Source of the DNA: Clostridium fungisolvens | GTDB taxonomy: Bacteria > Bacillota > Clostridia > Clostridiales > Clostridiaceae | Assembly (NCBI RefSeq): GCF_014193895.1 | Contig: NZ_BLZR01000001.1 | Location: 2,418,001 to 2,482,000 of the forward strand | Direction of reading: 5' to 3' | Length of the DNA stretch: 64,000 nucleotides | Position numbers and translations under genes: made by a program | The notes under the pieces: model-generated | Seen by the model: the letters and a program-made list of their open reading frames with translations, nothing else | Told to the model about the DNA's origin: nothing | The model's database searches: none | In this document: positions 54,082 through 63,830 of the stretch, piece by piece | How positions within the stretch are numbered: position 1 is the first letter of the stretch | Layout of the letters: every line of letters starts with the position of its first letter

Positions 54082-54326
54082 TTTTACCACCATCTTGTGA
54101 ATTATTTTTTCAGAGACTTCAATTGTTACCAGTAAATTTTCTACAACTAAAATTGCTAAAATTAAACCTATTAATATCCTCTAATAACTTTATTTTACAG
54201 CATTTTTAATATTATTGTAATCCAATATATTCTAAAATCATCTATAATAATATAAAGATATAATTGAGAGCTTTAATCTAAGTTTTTCATAAAAATACTA
54301 TGGAAATATTAAATTTGAGGTGTATT

Positions 54327-54671
54327 ATGAAAAAAAGCAAAAAAATCTTTATATTTATATTATGTTTTATATGTTTTTTACTTTCCATACATGAAATAAC
54401 TTTTTTAATAGATCAGTCTGAAATAAAAAATGGTAATAATCCTGTGTTTATATTTAAGAAAGAAGTTTATAAGGATGGCGGAACAACAATTTACTACGGC
54501 TTAGGATACCAAATAATATCATGGAATACAGTTAGTTCAGAAAATATAGATGGTGTAGAGAAGGACGGAACATTAAAAGGAATAGAGACTCATAGATTTC
54601 CGTTTTATAATAGCGTAACTAAAGGTGGTAAACCGTTAATAAAATTAGAATTTGCTGAGGGAGTTTTTTAA
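54327..54671 (+). CDS. Hypothetical exported protein
   Basis: 114 residues from ATG 54327 (TTGAGGTG upstream). Starts 'MKKSKKIFIFILCFICFLL', a signal peptide or anchor; the remainder is a small soluble domain ('YGLGYQIISWNTVSS'). Family uncertain; seen as single small exported proteins in Clostridia. A terminator follows directly. Confidence 0.6.
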   Translation: MKKSKKIFIFILCFICFLLSIHEITFLIDQSEIKNGNNPVFIFKKEVYKDGGTTIYYGLGYQIISWNTVSSENIDGVEKDGTLKGIETHRFPFYNSVTKGGKPLIKLEFAEGVF

Positions 54672-54683
54672 AAACTCCCTTTT
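54659..54683 (+). terminator. Terminator overlapping gene end
   Basis: GGGAGTTTTTTAAAAACTCCC then TTTT. Confidence 0.8.
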
Positions 54684-54754
54684 ACTATGTCACCATATAG
54701 ATAATCTGATAAGTTAAATTTATTTTTTAAAACTTCAAAAGTAAATACATTTTT

Positions 54755-55834
54755 TTATTTGATGCCGAATAGAAATTTTGTTAATCTAAATCTTCTAATT
54801 ACCTCATAAGTTATCAAACAAATCATAAAAGTGAGTGTAATTATCGAAATATATTGTAATAAAAATATATTTACCGATCTCAATATAAAATACCCTATGA
54901 TAACGAGATAAGTCTGATGAATTATATATATAGGAAAAGCAGCTTTTGAAAAGTATGAAAGAAAACCTGCTTTAAAATTAAGATACCTTTTTCCATAACC
55001 AATCCAAGCTAATAAAGAAATCCATATTGTGAAATAGTAAATTAATGAAAATATAATACCTAAAGTGCTAAATCCATCTAGCCAACCTACAGTATATATC
55101 TCAATAAGCATTGTTATTGAACCGATAATTGTTACAATTAGATAGTACAATCTATATTTTTCTATCATCTCGCATATTTTATCGTCTAAAGTAAGAATGA
55201 ATCCTGCCATAAAAATCAATCCATATACAAATATATTCTTTCCTCCAATACTCGGAAGAATGGATATAACTGTTATAGCCAGTCCTAGAATTGTTATTTT
55301 TAATGGATGACTAAATAACTTAATCAGCTGACTTTTAATTTTATTAGATTTGGATATGCTTCTCATTAATGGCAATGTTAATATAGATATTACAAATAAG
55401 AAAATTATGAACCACAATGGACCTGGAGTAAAACTTCCAAAGTATCCACTTAAATCAGAAAAATCACTAAAAAACTTTTTTAAGTAGTCAAAAAAACTAT
55501 ACTGATAATCATAATGAAATTTTATGGCAATATAACCTTGAGGCGGCATAACAATTAGTATTCCAACAAATAGCGGAACAAACAGTCTCAAAAATCTTTC
55601 CTTAATATACTGTTTATTTGTTCTACTAGCCAAAGAAAACCTACTAGACATACCAGCAAGTAAAAACATTAATGGCATAAACCAGAATGAAAGAAAAACC
55701 AAATTTGTGGTAAACAAATGGGGAGTACCTTGTACATAATTAGGCTCGTTTCCATCAAAAATTCTTGCCGTATGAAAAGGAAATAAAAAAAGTATACAAA
55801 TATTTCTTAACCAATCTATATAATGTTTTCTCAT
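54755..55834 (-). CDS. Acyltransferase family 3 membrane protein
   Basis: 359 residues with about ten membrane helices. N-terminal 'YIDWLRNICILFLFPFHTAR' carries the conserved Arg and the catalytic His; 'FWFMPLMFLLAGMSSRFSL' follows. Such proteins O-acylate cell-surface sugars or other exported molecules. ATG 55834 follows AGGAGG. Single gene; target unknown. Confidence 0.88.
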   Translation of the reverse strand: MRKHYIDWLRNICILFLFPFHTARIFDGNEPNYVQGTPHLFTTNLVFLSFWFMPLMFLLAGMSSRFSLASRTNKQYIKERFLRLFVPLFVGILIVMPPQGYIAIKFHYDYQYSFFDYLKKFFSDFSDLSGYFGSFTPGPLWFIIFLFVISILTLPLMRSISKSNKIKSQLIKLFSHPLKITILGLAITVISILPSIGGKNIFVYGLIFMAGFILTLDDKICEMIEKYRLYYLIVTIIGSITMLIEIYTVGWLDGFSTLGIIFSLIYYFTIWISLLAWIGYGKRYLNFKAGFLSYFSKAAFPIYIIHQTYLVIIGYFILRSVNIFLLQYISIITLTFMICLITYEVIRRFRLTKFLFGIK

Positions 55835-56091
55835 TATATCCTCCTTAAGATTTAACCGCTGTTAAAACACCTATTAAAATTAAGTGGTTTGCCATCCAAT
55901 ACTTTAATAAGCTTACCACTTAACTTCACAATATACTTTAACATAGTCATAAGTTAAAATTAGCTTCAAATAACTTACTATTTTATTGTATTATTTTTTC
56001 ACTTTTACACCTAAATCTTATTATATATAAAATACCAGTAAACTTCCATAATATAATCTTTTCAAAATAAGTCAATTAAAATAACACTGAA

Positions 56092-57057
56092 CTAATTTTC
56101 TCCTTTATGTCTTTCAGCAATGTCTTGTAACGCTTCAAAAAACAAATTTGGCTGATCTAACATTGTCATATGTCCAGCATTTGGTATTAAATAGTATTTT
56201 TTTAAGGGAGCTTCTATTTTATTAAAATAATCTTCAGCCTCACTATAAGGAGTTTGCCAGTCATTCCCTCCCATTATATAAAAGATTGGTATCTCATATT
56301 TATTAGTTTCTAATTTTAAATTGAAATTCACTAAGAATTCAACTAATTTTCCATTTGATTTAAAGGCTTTCATCAAAGCAATAATATCTGATAATTTAAA
56401 GATTGGACTCTTAAAAGCAATTAGTGATATTGATAAATCCATACTTGCAGCTAGCTTATACTTTTCTTGAAGTTTTCTCAATTTCAAGCACTTTTTCAAC
56501 CACTCTTCACTATATTCTTTATCTGGATACTCACCTATATCTTCAAGCTTTTTTAGTGATTTAATATCATTTTTTTTCGAGATTAATTCTTTAACCTTTT
56601 CATAACCAACTCTTTCATTGTCTAACATTGAGACAACTTGGCCAACCCCAATATAATAAGATACTTCTTCTGGGTATTTTTTTATAAAAGTACTACCTAA
56701 AACACTCCCCCATGAATGTCCAAGTAAGATTACTCTATTTTTATTATATTTTTTCTTTAAATAATGAACTATATCATATAAATCCTTTAGCAATAAATCT
56801 ATAGTAGGATATTTATCTGGATTTTTAGTTAGAGTCTTCCCTGCTCCTCTTTGATCCCAATGGATTACTGTATATAAATCTTCCCACTTTCCTTGAAATC
56901 CTTCAGTGAACAATGATTCAGCACTTCCTGGTCCACCATGTAAATACAACATTACTGGATTATCATAACTTGTGCCATTATGAAACAAAAACTGCTCTAT
57001 CCCATTGATATATACATACTCTTCAACATAAATTAATTTATTTAGCTTTTTTCTCAT
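56092..57057 (-). CDS. Alpha/beta hydrolase, proline iminopeptidase-like
   Basis: 321 residues. Oxyanion 'LHGGPGSAES', nucleophile Ser in 'LLGHSWGSVLGS' (about residue 117), Asp in 'IMGGNDWQTPY', His in 'PNAGHMTML'. The 'HWDQRGAGKT' motif is characteristic of the proline iminopeptidase group. Cytoplasmic; substrate not determined. GGGAG precedes ATG 57057. Single gene. Confidence 0.87.
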   Translation of the reverse strand: MRKKLNKLIYVEEYVYINGIEQFLFHNGTSYDNPVMLYLHGGPGSAESLFTEGFQGKWEDLYTVIHWDQRGAGKTLTKNPDKYPTIDLLLKDLYDIVHYLKKKYNKNRVILLGHSWGSVLGSTFIKKYPEEVSYYIGVGQVVSMLDNERVGYEKVKELISKKNDIKSLKKLEDIGEYPDKEYSEEWLKKCLKLRKLQEKYKLAASMDLSISLIAFKSPIFKLSDIIALMKAFKSNGKLVEFLVNFNLKLETNKYEIPIFYIMGGNDWQTPYSEAEDYFNKIEAPLKKYYLIPNAGHMTMLDQPNLFFEALQDIAERHKGEN

Positions 57058-57311
57058 AATATCAATTCTCCCTTTTTCGATTCCTATATATTTCTATATG
57101 TATGAAAAGTTAAATTATTCTTAAATAGTTACTTTGCTGTCTTCTATTTTAGTGCTCTTATGAGCTAATATCTATGTATAGGCAATGAATATTATAGACT
57201 TATTATTAATTTGGGATTGAAGTGTTTTATCTTTATATAAATATAATTTTAATATGGAGAATTATGCTCTGATTAACTGTTCTACAATAACATAAAAGGT
57301 AAGGTGATTTT

Positions 57312-58157
57312 ATGAATAATGAAGATTTAGATACTATACTTGGTTGTATGGCAACAAGCGTTAACATGCCACATATGCAGAGAATTCAAACAAAGCACAG
57401 AGTCAAATTGGCTGAGTTTTGGGATATAAAGAAAGGTTCAAGAATATTAGAGATAGGCTGTGGTCAAGGTGATACTACTGCGGTTTTAGCTTATATGGTT
57501 GGACAAGACGGGTTTGTTCAAGGAATTGATATTGCTTCCCCAAGCTATGGTGCCCCAATTACAGTTGGTGATTCAGTTGATTATCTTAAAAATTCCACAT
57601 TAGGTAACCAGATTAAAATAGATTTAGAGGTTGATGTACTGTCTCCTTCTGTAGAATTTGAAGATGGATCCTTTGACATGATTATTCTTTCACATTGTAG
57701 CTGGTACTTGAAATCATCAGAAGAACTTTTAGGTATATTAAAAAAAGCAAGAAAATGGGGAAAGAAACTTTGTTTTGCTGAATGGGATACAAATCTACAT
57801 CTTAAAGATCAATATCCTCACTTATTAGCAGTTCTTATCCAATCACAATATGAATGTTTTAAAGAAAATAGTATTTCCAATGTCCGCACTTTATTTACAC
57901 CAAAGGATATCAAAGAAATTGTTATAGCCTCAGGCTGGAATATTACTAATGAGAATCTCATTCATTCACCTTCACTTCATGATGGTAAGTGGGAAATTGA
58001 TATGGTTTTGCATAACTATCCGATAGAATTGGAAAACTTAAAAGCCACTTCTAACAAACTGGCTGATTTGATTAAGTCTGAAGTAGATTTATTAAAACAC
58101 TATATCAAAGAAAATGATATTGAGCCATTATCCACTTTTGCATTAATTGCAGAATAG
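57312..58157 (+). CDS. Class I SAM-dependent methyltransferase
   Basis: 281 residues. SAM-binding motif I 'ILEIGCGQGDTTAVLAYMVG' (about 45-64), then 'GIDIASPSYGAP' and 'FDMIILSHCSWYL' (motif IV region). Substrate unknown. AAGGTGAT precedes ATG 57312. Followed by a terminator; single gene. Confidence 0.85.
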   Translation: MNNEDLDTILGCMATSVNMPHMQRIQTKHRVKLAEFWDIKKGSRILEIGCGQGDTTAVLAYMVGQDGFVQGIDIASPSYGAPITVGDSVDYLKNSTLGNQIKIDLEVDVLSPSVEFEDGSFDMIILSHCSWYLKSSEELLGILKKARKWGKKLCFAEWDTNLHLKDQYPHLLAVLIQSQYECFKENSISNVRTLFTPKDIKEIVIASGWNITNENLIHSPSLHDGKWEIDMVLHNYPIELENLKATSNKLADLIKSEVDLLKHYIKENDIEPLSTFALIAE

Positions 58158-58231
58158 TTTTCAAAGAGCATGATAAACATTGAAAATTTCTTGGTTTAGG
58201 TCACTTAAAAACTTTACACTTTCATTTACAC

Positions 58232-58271
58232 TAAAAATTGCTACAAAGATATTTCTTTGTAGCAATTTTTT
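58232..58271. terminator. Terminator
   Basis: AAAATTGCTACAAAG / CTTTGTAGCAATTTT with a T-run on the plus strand and A-rich upstream side; may serve both the methyltransferase gene and the convergent copper-protein gene. Confidence 0.8.
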
Positions 58272-58294
58272 ATATAATATTCTTCAAAATATAA

Positions 58295-58666
58295 TTACAT
58301 ATTTATCATTCTTGTGCACTCAGTTGCACATTCGCTACAAACATGAGCACAAACCTGGCAATGTTCATCTTTAAACTCTCTACATTGATTTTGACACTCT
58401 TGACATACTGTAGCACATAACTGACATATTTCTTTTGAAAATCCACTTCCTCTAGCCATAAGACATGCTGCAGTCGAACATATTTCTGCGCAATCTTGAA
58501 GAGTTTTTATACAAGTTCCTCTTGCCTCTACATCAGCCTCTTGAAGGCACATGCTAAAACATTCCTGGCATATTTGAGCACACTTAACACATAAATCTAT
58601 ACAACTTTGAGTTGGATTTCCTCCTTGCATAAGAGAAATAACTGGTACCTCTAATGATGTTGACAT
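58295..58666 (-). CDS. Four-helix-bundle copper-binding protein (DUF326/Csp-like)
   Basis: 123 residues with about 20 Cys, spaced CxxCxxxC and so on along helices ('CVKCAQICQECFSMC', 'CQLCATVCQECQNQC', 'CQVCAHVCSECATEC'). This matches copper storage proteins, in which Cys inside a helical bundle hold Cu(I). No signal peptide, so cytosolic. AGGAGG precedes ATG 58666. Metal specificity is inferred. Confidence 0.88.
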   Translation of the reverse strand: MSTSLEVPVISLMQGGNPTQSCIDLCVKCAQICQECFSMCLQEADVEARGTCIKTLQDCAEICSTAACLMARGSGFSKEICQLCATVCQECQNQCREFKDEHCQVCAHVCSECATECTRMINM

Positions 58667-58775
58667 AATAAACTCCTCCTGTTAACTAAAAATATTTGTA
58701 TACAGGATTTAAAATTCCCCTTCCCTATTTTAAATATTCTTTTTAGTATTATAATAATTAATACCATTTTCAATA

Positions 58776-59318
58776 CTAAAATGAACTATTTAAGATTAAC
58801 TTTCCATCCTTGTCATAATAATCATATGTTGCTACCAGGTTACCAGTTTGGGCTTCATCTTCTACTTTGCAATATTCTAGTATGTTTCGTGTATTTGAAA
58901 AGTTGATCCTATATTTTTTATCAACAGTATTTACAATAACGTATTTTATTGTAGGATTTTCAACTCTTCCATAGTAAATAAGATACTTACCAACACTTGC
59001 TTGAAAAACCTGTGCTCGCGCACTGCCAAAGAGACTATTTATATTTGTAACCTTACGCCTATTAAACAACTTATCTCCTAATTGTAATAAAAATAACTTG
59101 TTATTAACTTCAACTAAAGTATATTTTTCCTTTCCAAGATTTATGGACTGTAATATATAAACATCTTCCATATTAGCACTTTTATCTATTAAATTTCGTA
59201 CCCCTCTTTTAGCCAGTTTCTCATTATCAAAATTTACTGTAATGGAAAAATAGTAAATTAGAACTAAAATAACTGCAATCGGTAGAAAAAATAAGTACTT
59301 TTTTCTTGGCTTTCTCAT
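58776..59318 (-). CDS. Hypothetical membrane-anchored protein
   Basis: 180 residues. Basic N-terminus then one helix ('YLFFLPIAVILVLIYYFSI'), then an extracytoplasmic domain rich in beta strands. Start ATG 59318 chosen for AGGTGG. Family not recognised. Single gene. Confidence 0.55.
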   Translation of the reverse strand: MRKPRKKYLFFLPIAVILVLIYYFSITVNFDNEKLAKRGVRNLIDKSANMEDVYILQSINLGKEKYTLVEVNNKLFLLQLGDKLFNRRKVTNINSLFGSARAQVFQASVGKYLIYYGRVENPTIKYVIVNTVDKKYRINFSNTRNILEYCKVEDEAQTGNLVATYDYYDKDGKLILNSSF

Positions 59319-59432
59319 TTTACCACCTACTAATATTCTTTTGTTTGAGAATAAAATATCCAACTTTTATAAAATATATTCAATTAACCTACAGGTCTAT
59401 TTTAAAACTCTACTGAAACTTGAAAGTAGGTA

Positions 59433-59472
59433 TAAAAAAATAAGTAGGAAGAATATTCATACCTTCCTACTG
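59433..59472 (-). terminator. Terminator of NUDIX gene
   Basis: AGTAGGAAG / CTTCCTACT; minus-strand tail TATTTTTTTAT. Confidence 0.8.
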
Positions 59473-59489
59473 TTATATTTATTAATCAA

Positions 59490-60062
59490 CTACTTTTTAC
59501 TACTCATTTCTTTAGCCGTATCTATTAACTTATTATATAGGTAAACATCGTTTGCATCGAAATATTCCAGTGTAAACTTATCTATGGAAAACCAATCAAC
59601 TGCACTATTTTCATCTTTTTTAACTATAAGTGCTTCTGTTTCGTCAGCAATCAATATATAAGATATTGAAAGATGTAAATGTGCACTTACATACTTTCCA
59701 TTTTTATAATGACCATAAACAGGTAAGATATCAAGTGAAGCTATTTCACCTTTTAATTCAGCTACTCTAGAAATTCCGGTTTCCTCTTTAGCCTCCTTAA
59801 TTGCTACATGAAGAAGATCATCATCCCCATCAGCATGGCCTCCAGTCCATGCCCATGTATTTCTTATATTATGGTGAATCATAAGAGCTTTGTCTAAATT
59901 TTTGTTCATTATAAAGCCTGAACTTGTAATATGCGCAAATTCATTATCTCTAATTAAAATATTGTGTGGGTACTGATTTATATATTCAAGAATAACACTC
60001 TTATCTTTTTCTTCTTGTTCATTTTTAGGAATATATCTATTAATTTGTTCTATAAAATCCAT
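59490..60062 (-). CDS. NUDIX hydrolase
   Basis: 190 residues. NUDIX box in the form 'GGHADGDDDLLHVAIKEAKE' then 'ETG'; the first Glu is Asp and the Arg is Lys, a tolerated variant. Substrate unknown. ATG 60062 follows GGAGG; the upstream in-frame ATG overlaps that site. Adjacent to a GNAT gene upstream. Confidence 0.85.
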   Translation of the reverse strand: MDFIEQINRYIPKNEQEEKDKSVILEYINQYPHNILIRDNEFAHITSSGFIMNKNLDKALMIHHNIRNTWAWTGGHADGDDDLLHVAIKEAKEETGISRVAELKGEIASLDILPVYGHYKNGKYVSAHLHLSISYILIADETEALIVKKDENSAVDWFSIDKFTLEYFDANDVYLYNKLIDTAKEMSSKK

Positions 60063-60159
60063 TACTATTGCCTCCATTTATATACGTTCAATATTCATAT
60101 ACCAATTATATACATGAAAGCTTCATTTTTCAAATATTTATCCTAGTCTTACTTGCATT

Positions 60160-60627
60160 CTACTGCACAGACTTTGTTTTCATCATAAGGTGCTCATTTA
60201 TGCCTTTTCTATAAAAGCTAGGTATAATACCAACTTGCTCATATCCTATGCTTTCATACAACTTCTTTGCTTCTTTATTAAAGTCTGCCACCATTAGAAA
60301 TATCATACTATCTTTTTTGAATGTATTTTCTTCAAATTGTTCTATCAGCTTTTTCCCTATTCCTTTACCTCGTAATTCTTGTTTAACTGCAATTATATGA
60401 AGATATGTATGTATTCCAAAAGCACCATATCTTTCATACCAAATAAAACCCAGACATTTTCCATTGATATCTGTTGCTACATCTATTTCTTTATTATTCA
60501 GTCCACCTAATAGTATTTTTCTAGCATCGAAACTTTTAAAATAGGCTTCTCCTATCTCTGAATTAATTAGTGCGTCGTAACAATCTTCCAAGTGATTTAC
60601 ATCACCTTTTTTAATTTCTACATCCAT
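60160..60627 (-). CDS. GNAT-family N-acetyltransferase
   Basis: 155 residues. 'VKQELRGKGIGKKLIEQFEE' is the acetyl-CoA-binding loop (about 84-103), with 'AKKLYESIGYEQVG' near the C-terminus. Substrate unknown. The ATG has AAGGAGAT upstream. Same strand as the NUDIX gene downstream. Confidence 0.88.
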   Translation of the reverse strand: MDVEIKKGDVNHLEDCYDALINSEIGEAYFKSFDARKILLGGLNNKEIDVATDINGKCLGFIWYERYGAFGIHTYLHIIAVKQELRGKGIGKKLIEQFEENTFKKDSMIFLMVADFNKEAKKLYESIGYEQVGIIPSFYRKGINEHLMMKTKSVQ

Positions 60628-61204
60628 AGATTCATCTCCTTAATATTATTTTAAGTAACTTCTTTTCATCTTGTTAGATCATAGTAAAAAATCAAAGGAT
60701 CTAGTAATAAATTCATTAGTTTTTTTCATCTATCCAAAAAAAATATTTAAATAGTATTTCAATAATTTTATTGAAATCTTCTATGTATAAATCAGAAAAG
60801 ATTTCCACGCGTTCATGTCGGTTATTTCCTGGAAAATATTTCAAGTAATTATTGTACTTATTACTTCTCTATCACCTTTGGGGGGTAAATTTTTAGTCCT
60901 TTTCTTCCTTATACCTTAAAGTTATAATATGAGATCTACAAATTATCCCTTTCATATTTACCCTCATCTTCATAGCTAACTTATTAATTAGCATTCTTAA
61001 TTGGTTTTAAATTTAAAATTCTTATTTCATAATACTTTAGCTCTTTATTCTAATTATAGATAAATAGATCCCCCGCTTATACAAAAAAAGCTAAATTAAA
61101 GTTATTCCAGCTAAATGAGCAATTGATGTATTACATAGAATAGTCCTTTAAATTAGTATAATTACTATATTTATATATTCAAATAATTATATAAATATAT
61201 ACAT
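60628..61204. other. Intergenic region
   Basis: About 580 bp without recognisable gene, repeat or structured element. Confidence 0.4.
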
Positions 61205-61210
61205 AAACTG

Positions 61211-61258
61211 AGGGTTAGGATAATTATACCACCGCATAAATAACCTAACCCTTTATAT
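61211..61258. terminator. Hairpin after GH1 gene
   Basis: GGGTTAGG / CCTAACCC around a 24-nt loop; weak T-run. Probable terminator of the GH1 gene. Confidence 0.5.
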
Positions 61259-61274
61259 CATCTTTTCAAATTCA

Positions 61275-62675
61275 TTATATTATTTCATTGCCTTCAGCTA
61301 CAGCTGCAATCCATGATGCTGATTTCTTTTTGACTCTAGCATACTTATTTGTTAGATCAACACTTACAAACCCATATCTGTTTTTAAAAGCATTATTCCA
61401 TGACCAGTTATCAATAGCTCCCCAATAGTGATATCCTCTGCAGTCAGCGCCATCTTCTATTGCTCTTGCTACCCATTCTAAATGCTCTTTAACAAAATCT
61501 ATTCTATAATCATCTTCGATTAATCCATCAGCATTTTTATATTTTTCTTCGCCTTCAACACCCATTCCGTTTTCGGATATAAAGAATGGTAGTCCTGGAC
61601 ATTCTTTAGTTATCTTCATCGCAAAGTCATAAATTCCTTTAGGGTATATCTCCCAGCCTCTATAAACATTCATCTTTCTTTCTGGCCAGATATAAGGATC
61701 TGAGAATTTAGGGTTTCCATACTCATCAAACTTCTCTGCTGGTGCCTGAACCCTTGCTGGTTGATAGTAATTGAAGCCTAACCAATCTACTTTACCACAA
61801 GATAAGATTCCTTGGTCTCCTTCTCTTAAATCAGGTAAAAGACCTAGTTCCTCTAATGTATCTAATACATCCTTAGGTAGTGTTCCTTTGCTGCATACAT
61901 CAAGCCACCATCTATTATGTATACCATCAGTCATTCTAACTGCTTCTAAATCTTCCTTCGAAGGGTTTTCTTTAGTATAAGGTGGTGCAAAATTATTAAT
62001 TAGTCCTATATCACAGCTATCAGGAATAGCTCCTTCTGCCTTTAATTTATTAAATTCTCTTACAGCTAAACAGTGTGCCAACGTAATATGATATTGTACA
62101 GTCATACCTTTTTTGTGATTTACTTCATATGGATACCAAGCTCCATTCATGTACATTTGCATTGGAACAACTATTGGTTCATTGAATGTGAACCAATGCT
62201 TAACCTTTGAACCAAATTCTTTAAATGCTAGTGTTGCAAAATTTGAATACGCCTCTACCACTTCCCTGTTTAACCATCCACCTCTATCTTCAAGATACTG
62301 AGGTAAATCGAAATGGTGTAAGTTCATAAATACATCAATACCATTTTCTATTGAACAATCTATAACCTTATGGTAAAATTCCACGCCTTTTGGATTCAAA
62401 CTTCCATCTTTATCAAGAAGCCTTGACCATTGAATGGATGTTCTATATGATTTAAAATTCAAACTCTTTAATATCTTTATATCTTCTTCATATTTATTGT
62501 AGAAATCATTACCTACATAAGAACCTACATTATTGTGGAATGCATTAATTTCTAAGTCAGACCAATGATCCCAAACTGATGGTAATTTTCCATCTTTATT
62601 ATGTGCTCCTTCTGTTTGTGGACCTGACATAGCTGCTCCGAAAAAGAAATCCTTTGGTAGTTTATAATTTGCCAT
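61275..62675 (-). CDS. GH1 (6-phospho-)beta-glucosidase
   Basis: 466 residues, normal GH1 length. Acid/base Glu in 'HWFTFNEPIVVP' (about 166), nucleophile Glu in 'PFFISENGMG' (about 360), N-terminal 'KDFFFGAAMSGPQTEGAHN'. The C-terminal 'KKKSASW' segment resembles the phosphate-binding loop of 6-phospho-beta-glucosidases, so PTS-imported, phosphorylated cellobiose-type sugars are likely substrates. No PTS gene is visible. Cytosolic. A TTGT-CTAT-ACAA operator lies 110 bp upstream, and the divergent GntR/UTRA gene is the likely regulator. Confidence 0.92.
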   Translation of the reverse strand: MANYKLPKDFFFGAAMSGPQTEGAHNKDGKLPSVWDHWSDLEINAFHNNVGSYVGNDFYNKYEEDIKILKSLNFKSYRTSIQWSRLLDKDGSLNPKGVEFYHKVIDCSIENGIDVFMNLHHFDLPQYLEDRGGWLNREVVEAYSNFATLAFKEFGSKVKHWFTFNEPIVVPMQMYMNGAWYPYEVNHKKGMTVQYHITLAHCLAVREFNKLKAEGAIPDSCDIGLINNFAPPYTKENPSKEDLEAVRMTDGIHNRWWLDVCSKGTLPKDVLDTLEELGLLPDLREGDQGILSCGKVDWLGFNYYQPARVQAPAEKFDEYGNPKFSDPYIWPERKMNVYRGWEIYPKGIYDFAMKITKECPGLPFFISENGMGVEGEEKYKNADGLIEDDYRIDFVKEHLEWVARAIEDGADCRGYHYWGAIDNWSWNNAFKNRYGFVSVDLTNKYARVKKKSASWIAAVAEGNEII

Positions 62676-62780
62676 ATTAAATCTGCACCTCTCTCCTCAA
62701 CCTTCATACATATGTTTATTAATTAAATGTTCAAAATGTCCTAAGTTCATTTTATCAACTGATATTATTCTCTTGATTAG

Positions 62781-62792
62781 TTGTCTATACAA
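62781..62792. promoter_or_regulatory. GntR/HutC-type operator upstream of the GH1 gene
   Basis: TTGTCTATACAA fits the TTGT-N4-ACAA consensus of GntR-UTRA regulators. It is about 105 bp upstream of the GH1 start, near a possible -35. Confidence 0.6.
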
Positions 62793-62877
62793 GAATTTTT
62801 TTCTTTAAGTTTAAATTATGTTATAATTTATTTATTAATATAATCATACTCAGTACGTTGACTTTATTTAACAATAT

Positions 62878-63020
62878 CCAGCATAGCAACTAAATAGTTC
62901 CTATATTGAAACTTTATTTATACTTGTACGTAAGTCTCGGTTTATGGAGATTTTGAGACATGTATAAATTAATAGTTGAGCTAGGAACTCTATAATTACA
63001 TTAGATAAACATAGACTAGG
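62878..63020 (+). repeat. Structured repeat element, copy 2
   Basis: Homologous to 20620-20790. Arms: AGTTCCTA/TAGGAACT (62896, 62982), TTATACTTGT/ACATGTATAA (62918, 62958) and AAGTC/GATTT (62932, 62949). It ends at the ribosome binding site of the GntR gene. Confidence 0.6.
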
Positions 63021-63029
63021 GGGATTAGC

Positions 63030-63719
63030 TTGAAAAGTAAGGAAATTATTGATGACTTAATTAGTAAGATTATATCAGGTGAAATGCCTGCTTCTTCTAA
63101 AATTCCTTCTGAAACACAATTATCAATTAAATACGACTGCAATAGACATACGATTAGGAAGGTTATTGATCATCTTATTGAAAGAAATTATCTAACCAAA
63201 AATTCTAGTGGACTCACTTACGTTATGGATTTCACAGCATATGATAATAACAATCTTTTTATAACTTCATTGTCTGATCATCATATAGCTAAAAATATAA
63301 AATCTGATGTACACAAATTTGAACTAGTTACAGCTCCTGATGATATTTGTGAGCATCTTAATATAGAAAGTGGCTCTAAAGCTTGGTATATTATAAGGGT
63401 TCGTTATGTTAATTCTAATTTACATCATTTAGAAGAAATTTATATGCCATATTCAATCTTTTCTAATCTTACAGTAAAAGATTGTGAGTCAAGCCTACTA
63501 ACTTACATAGAATCTCAGTATGACTTTAGAATAAGTCATAGTATAAGAAATATTAGTTGTGTAAAACTGAATAATGAGGAGAATAGTCTGTTAGATCTTC
63601 CAAAAGATACTTTAGTTATGCAAGTTACCAACACAGGCTACTTAACTAATGGACGAGTATATGAATACTCTTTAACAAAAACAAGAGAAAATAGACTTAC
63701 CTATTATTGTCGAAGATAA
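63030..63719 (+). CDS. GntR-family regulator with UTRA domain
   Basis: 229 residues. Winged helix at the N-terminus: 'SKIPSETQLSIKYDCNRHT' then 'IRKVIDHLIERNYL'. UTRA effector domain after residue 75 ('GSKAWYIIRVRYVNSN', 'LLTYIESQYDFRISHS'). Starts at TTG 63030 behind AGGGGGAT. Divergent from the GH1 gene, whose promoter has a matching operator; likely senses a phospho-sugar. The structured repeat copy 2 is its 5' region. Confidence 0.9.
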   Translation: MKSKEIIDDLISKIISGEMPASSKIPSETQLSIKYDCNRHTIRKVIDHLIERNYLTKNSSGLTYVMDFTAYDNNNLFITSLSDHHIAKNIKSDVHKFELVTAPDDICEHLNIESGSKAWYIIRVRYVNSNLHHLEEIYMPYSIFSNLTVKDCESSLLTYIESQYDFRISHSIRNISCVKLNNEENSLLDLPKDTLVMQVTNTGYLTNGRVYEYSLTKTRENRLTYYCRR

Positions 63720-63788
63720 GTTATTTAGCATAAAAAAACTTATTATTAATATTTTTTCTCATATATGAAATTAAGGCTTATACGCAAA

Positions 63789-63829
63789 GAATCGCAAATG
63801 CAATTCACATTTGCGATTTTTTATTTTTA
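63789..63829. terminator. Bidirectional terminator
   Basis: AATCGCAAATG / CATTTGCGATT then TTTTTTATTTTT. Confidence 0.85.
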
Positions 63830-63830
63830 A

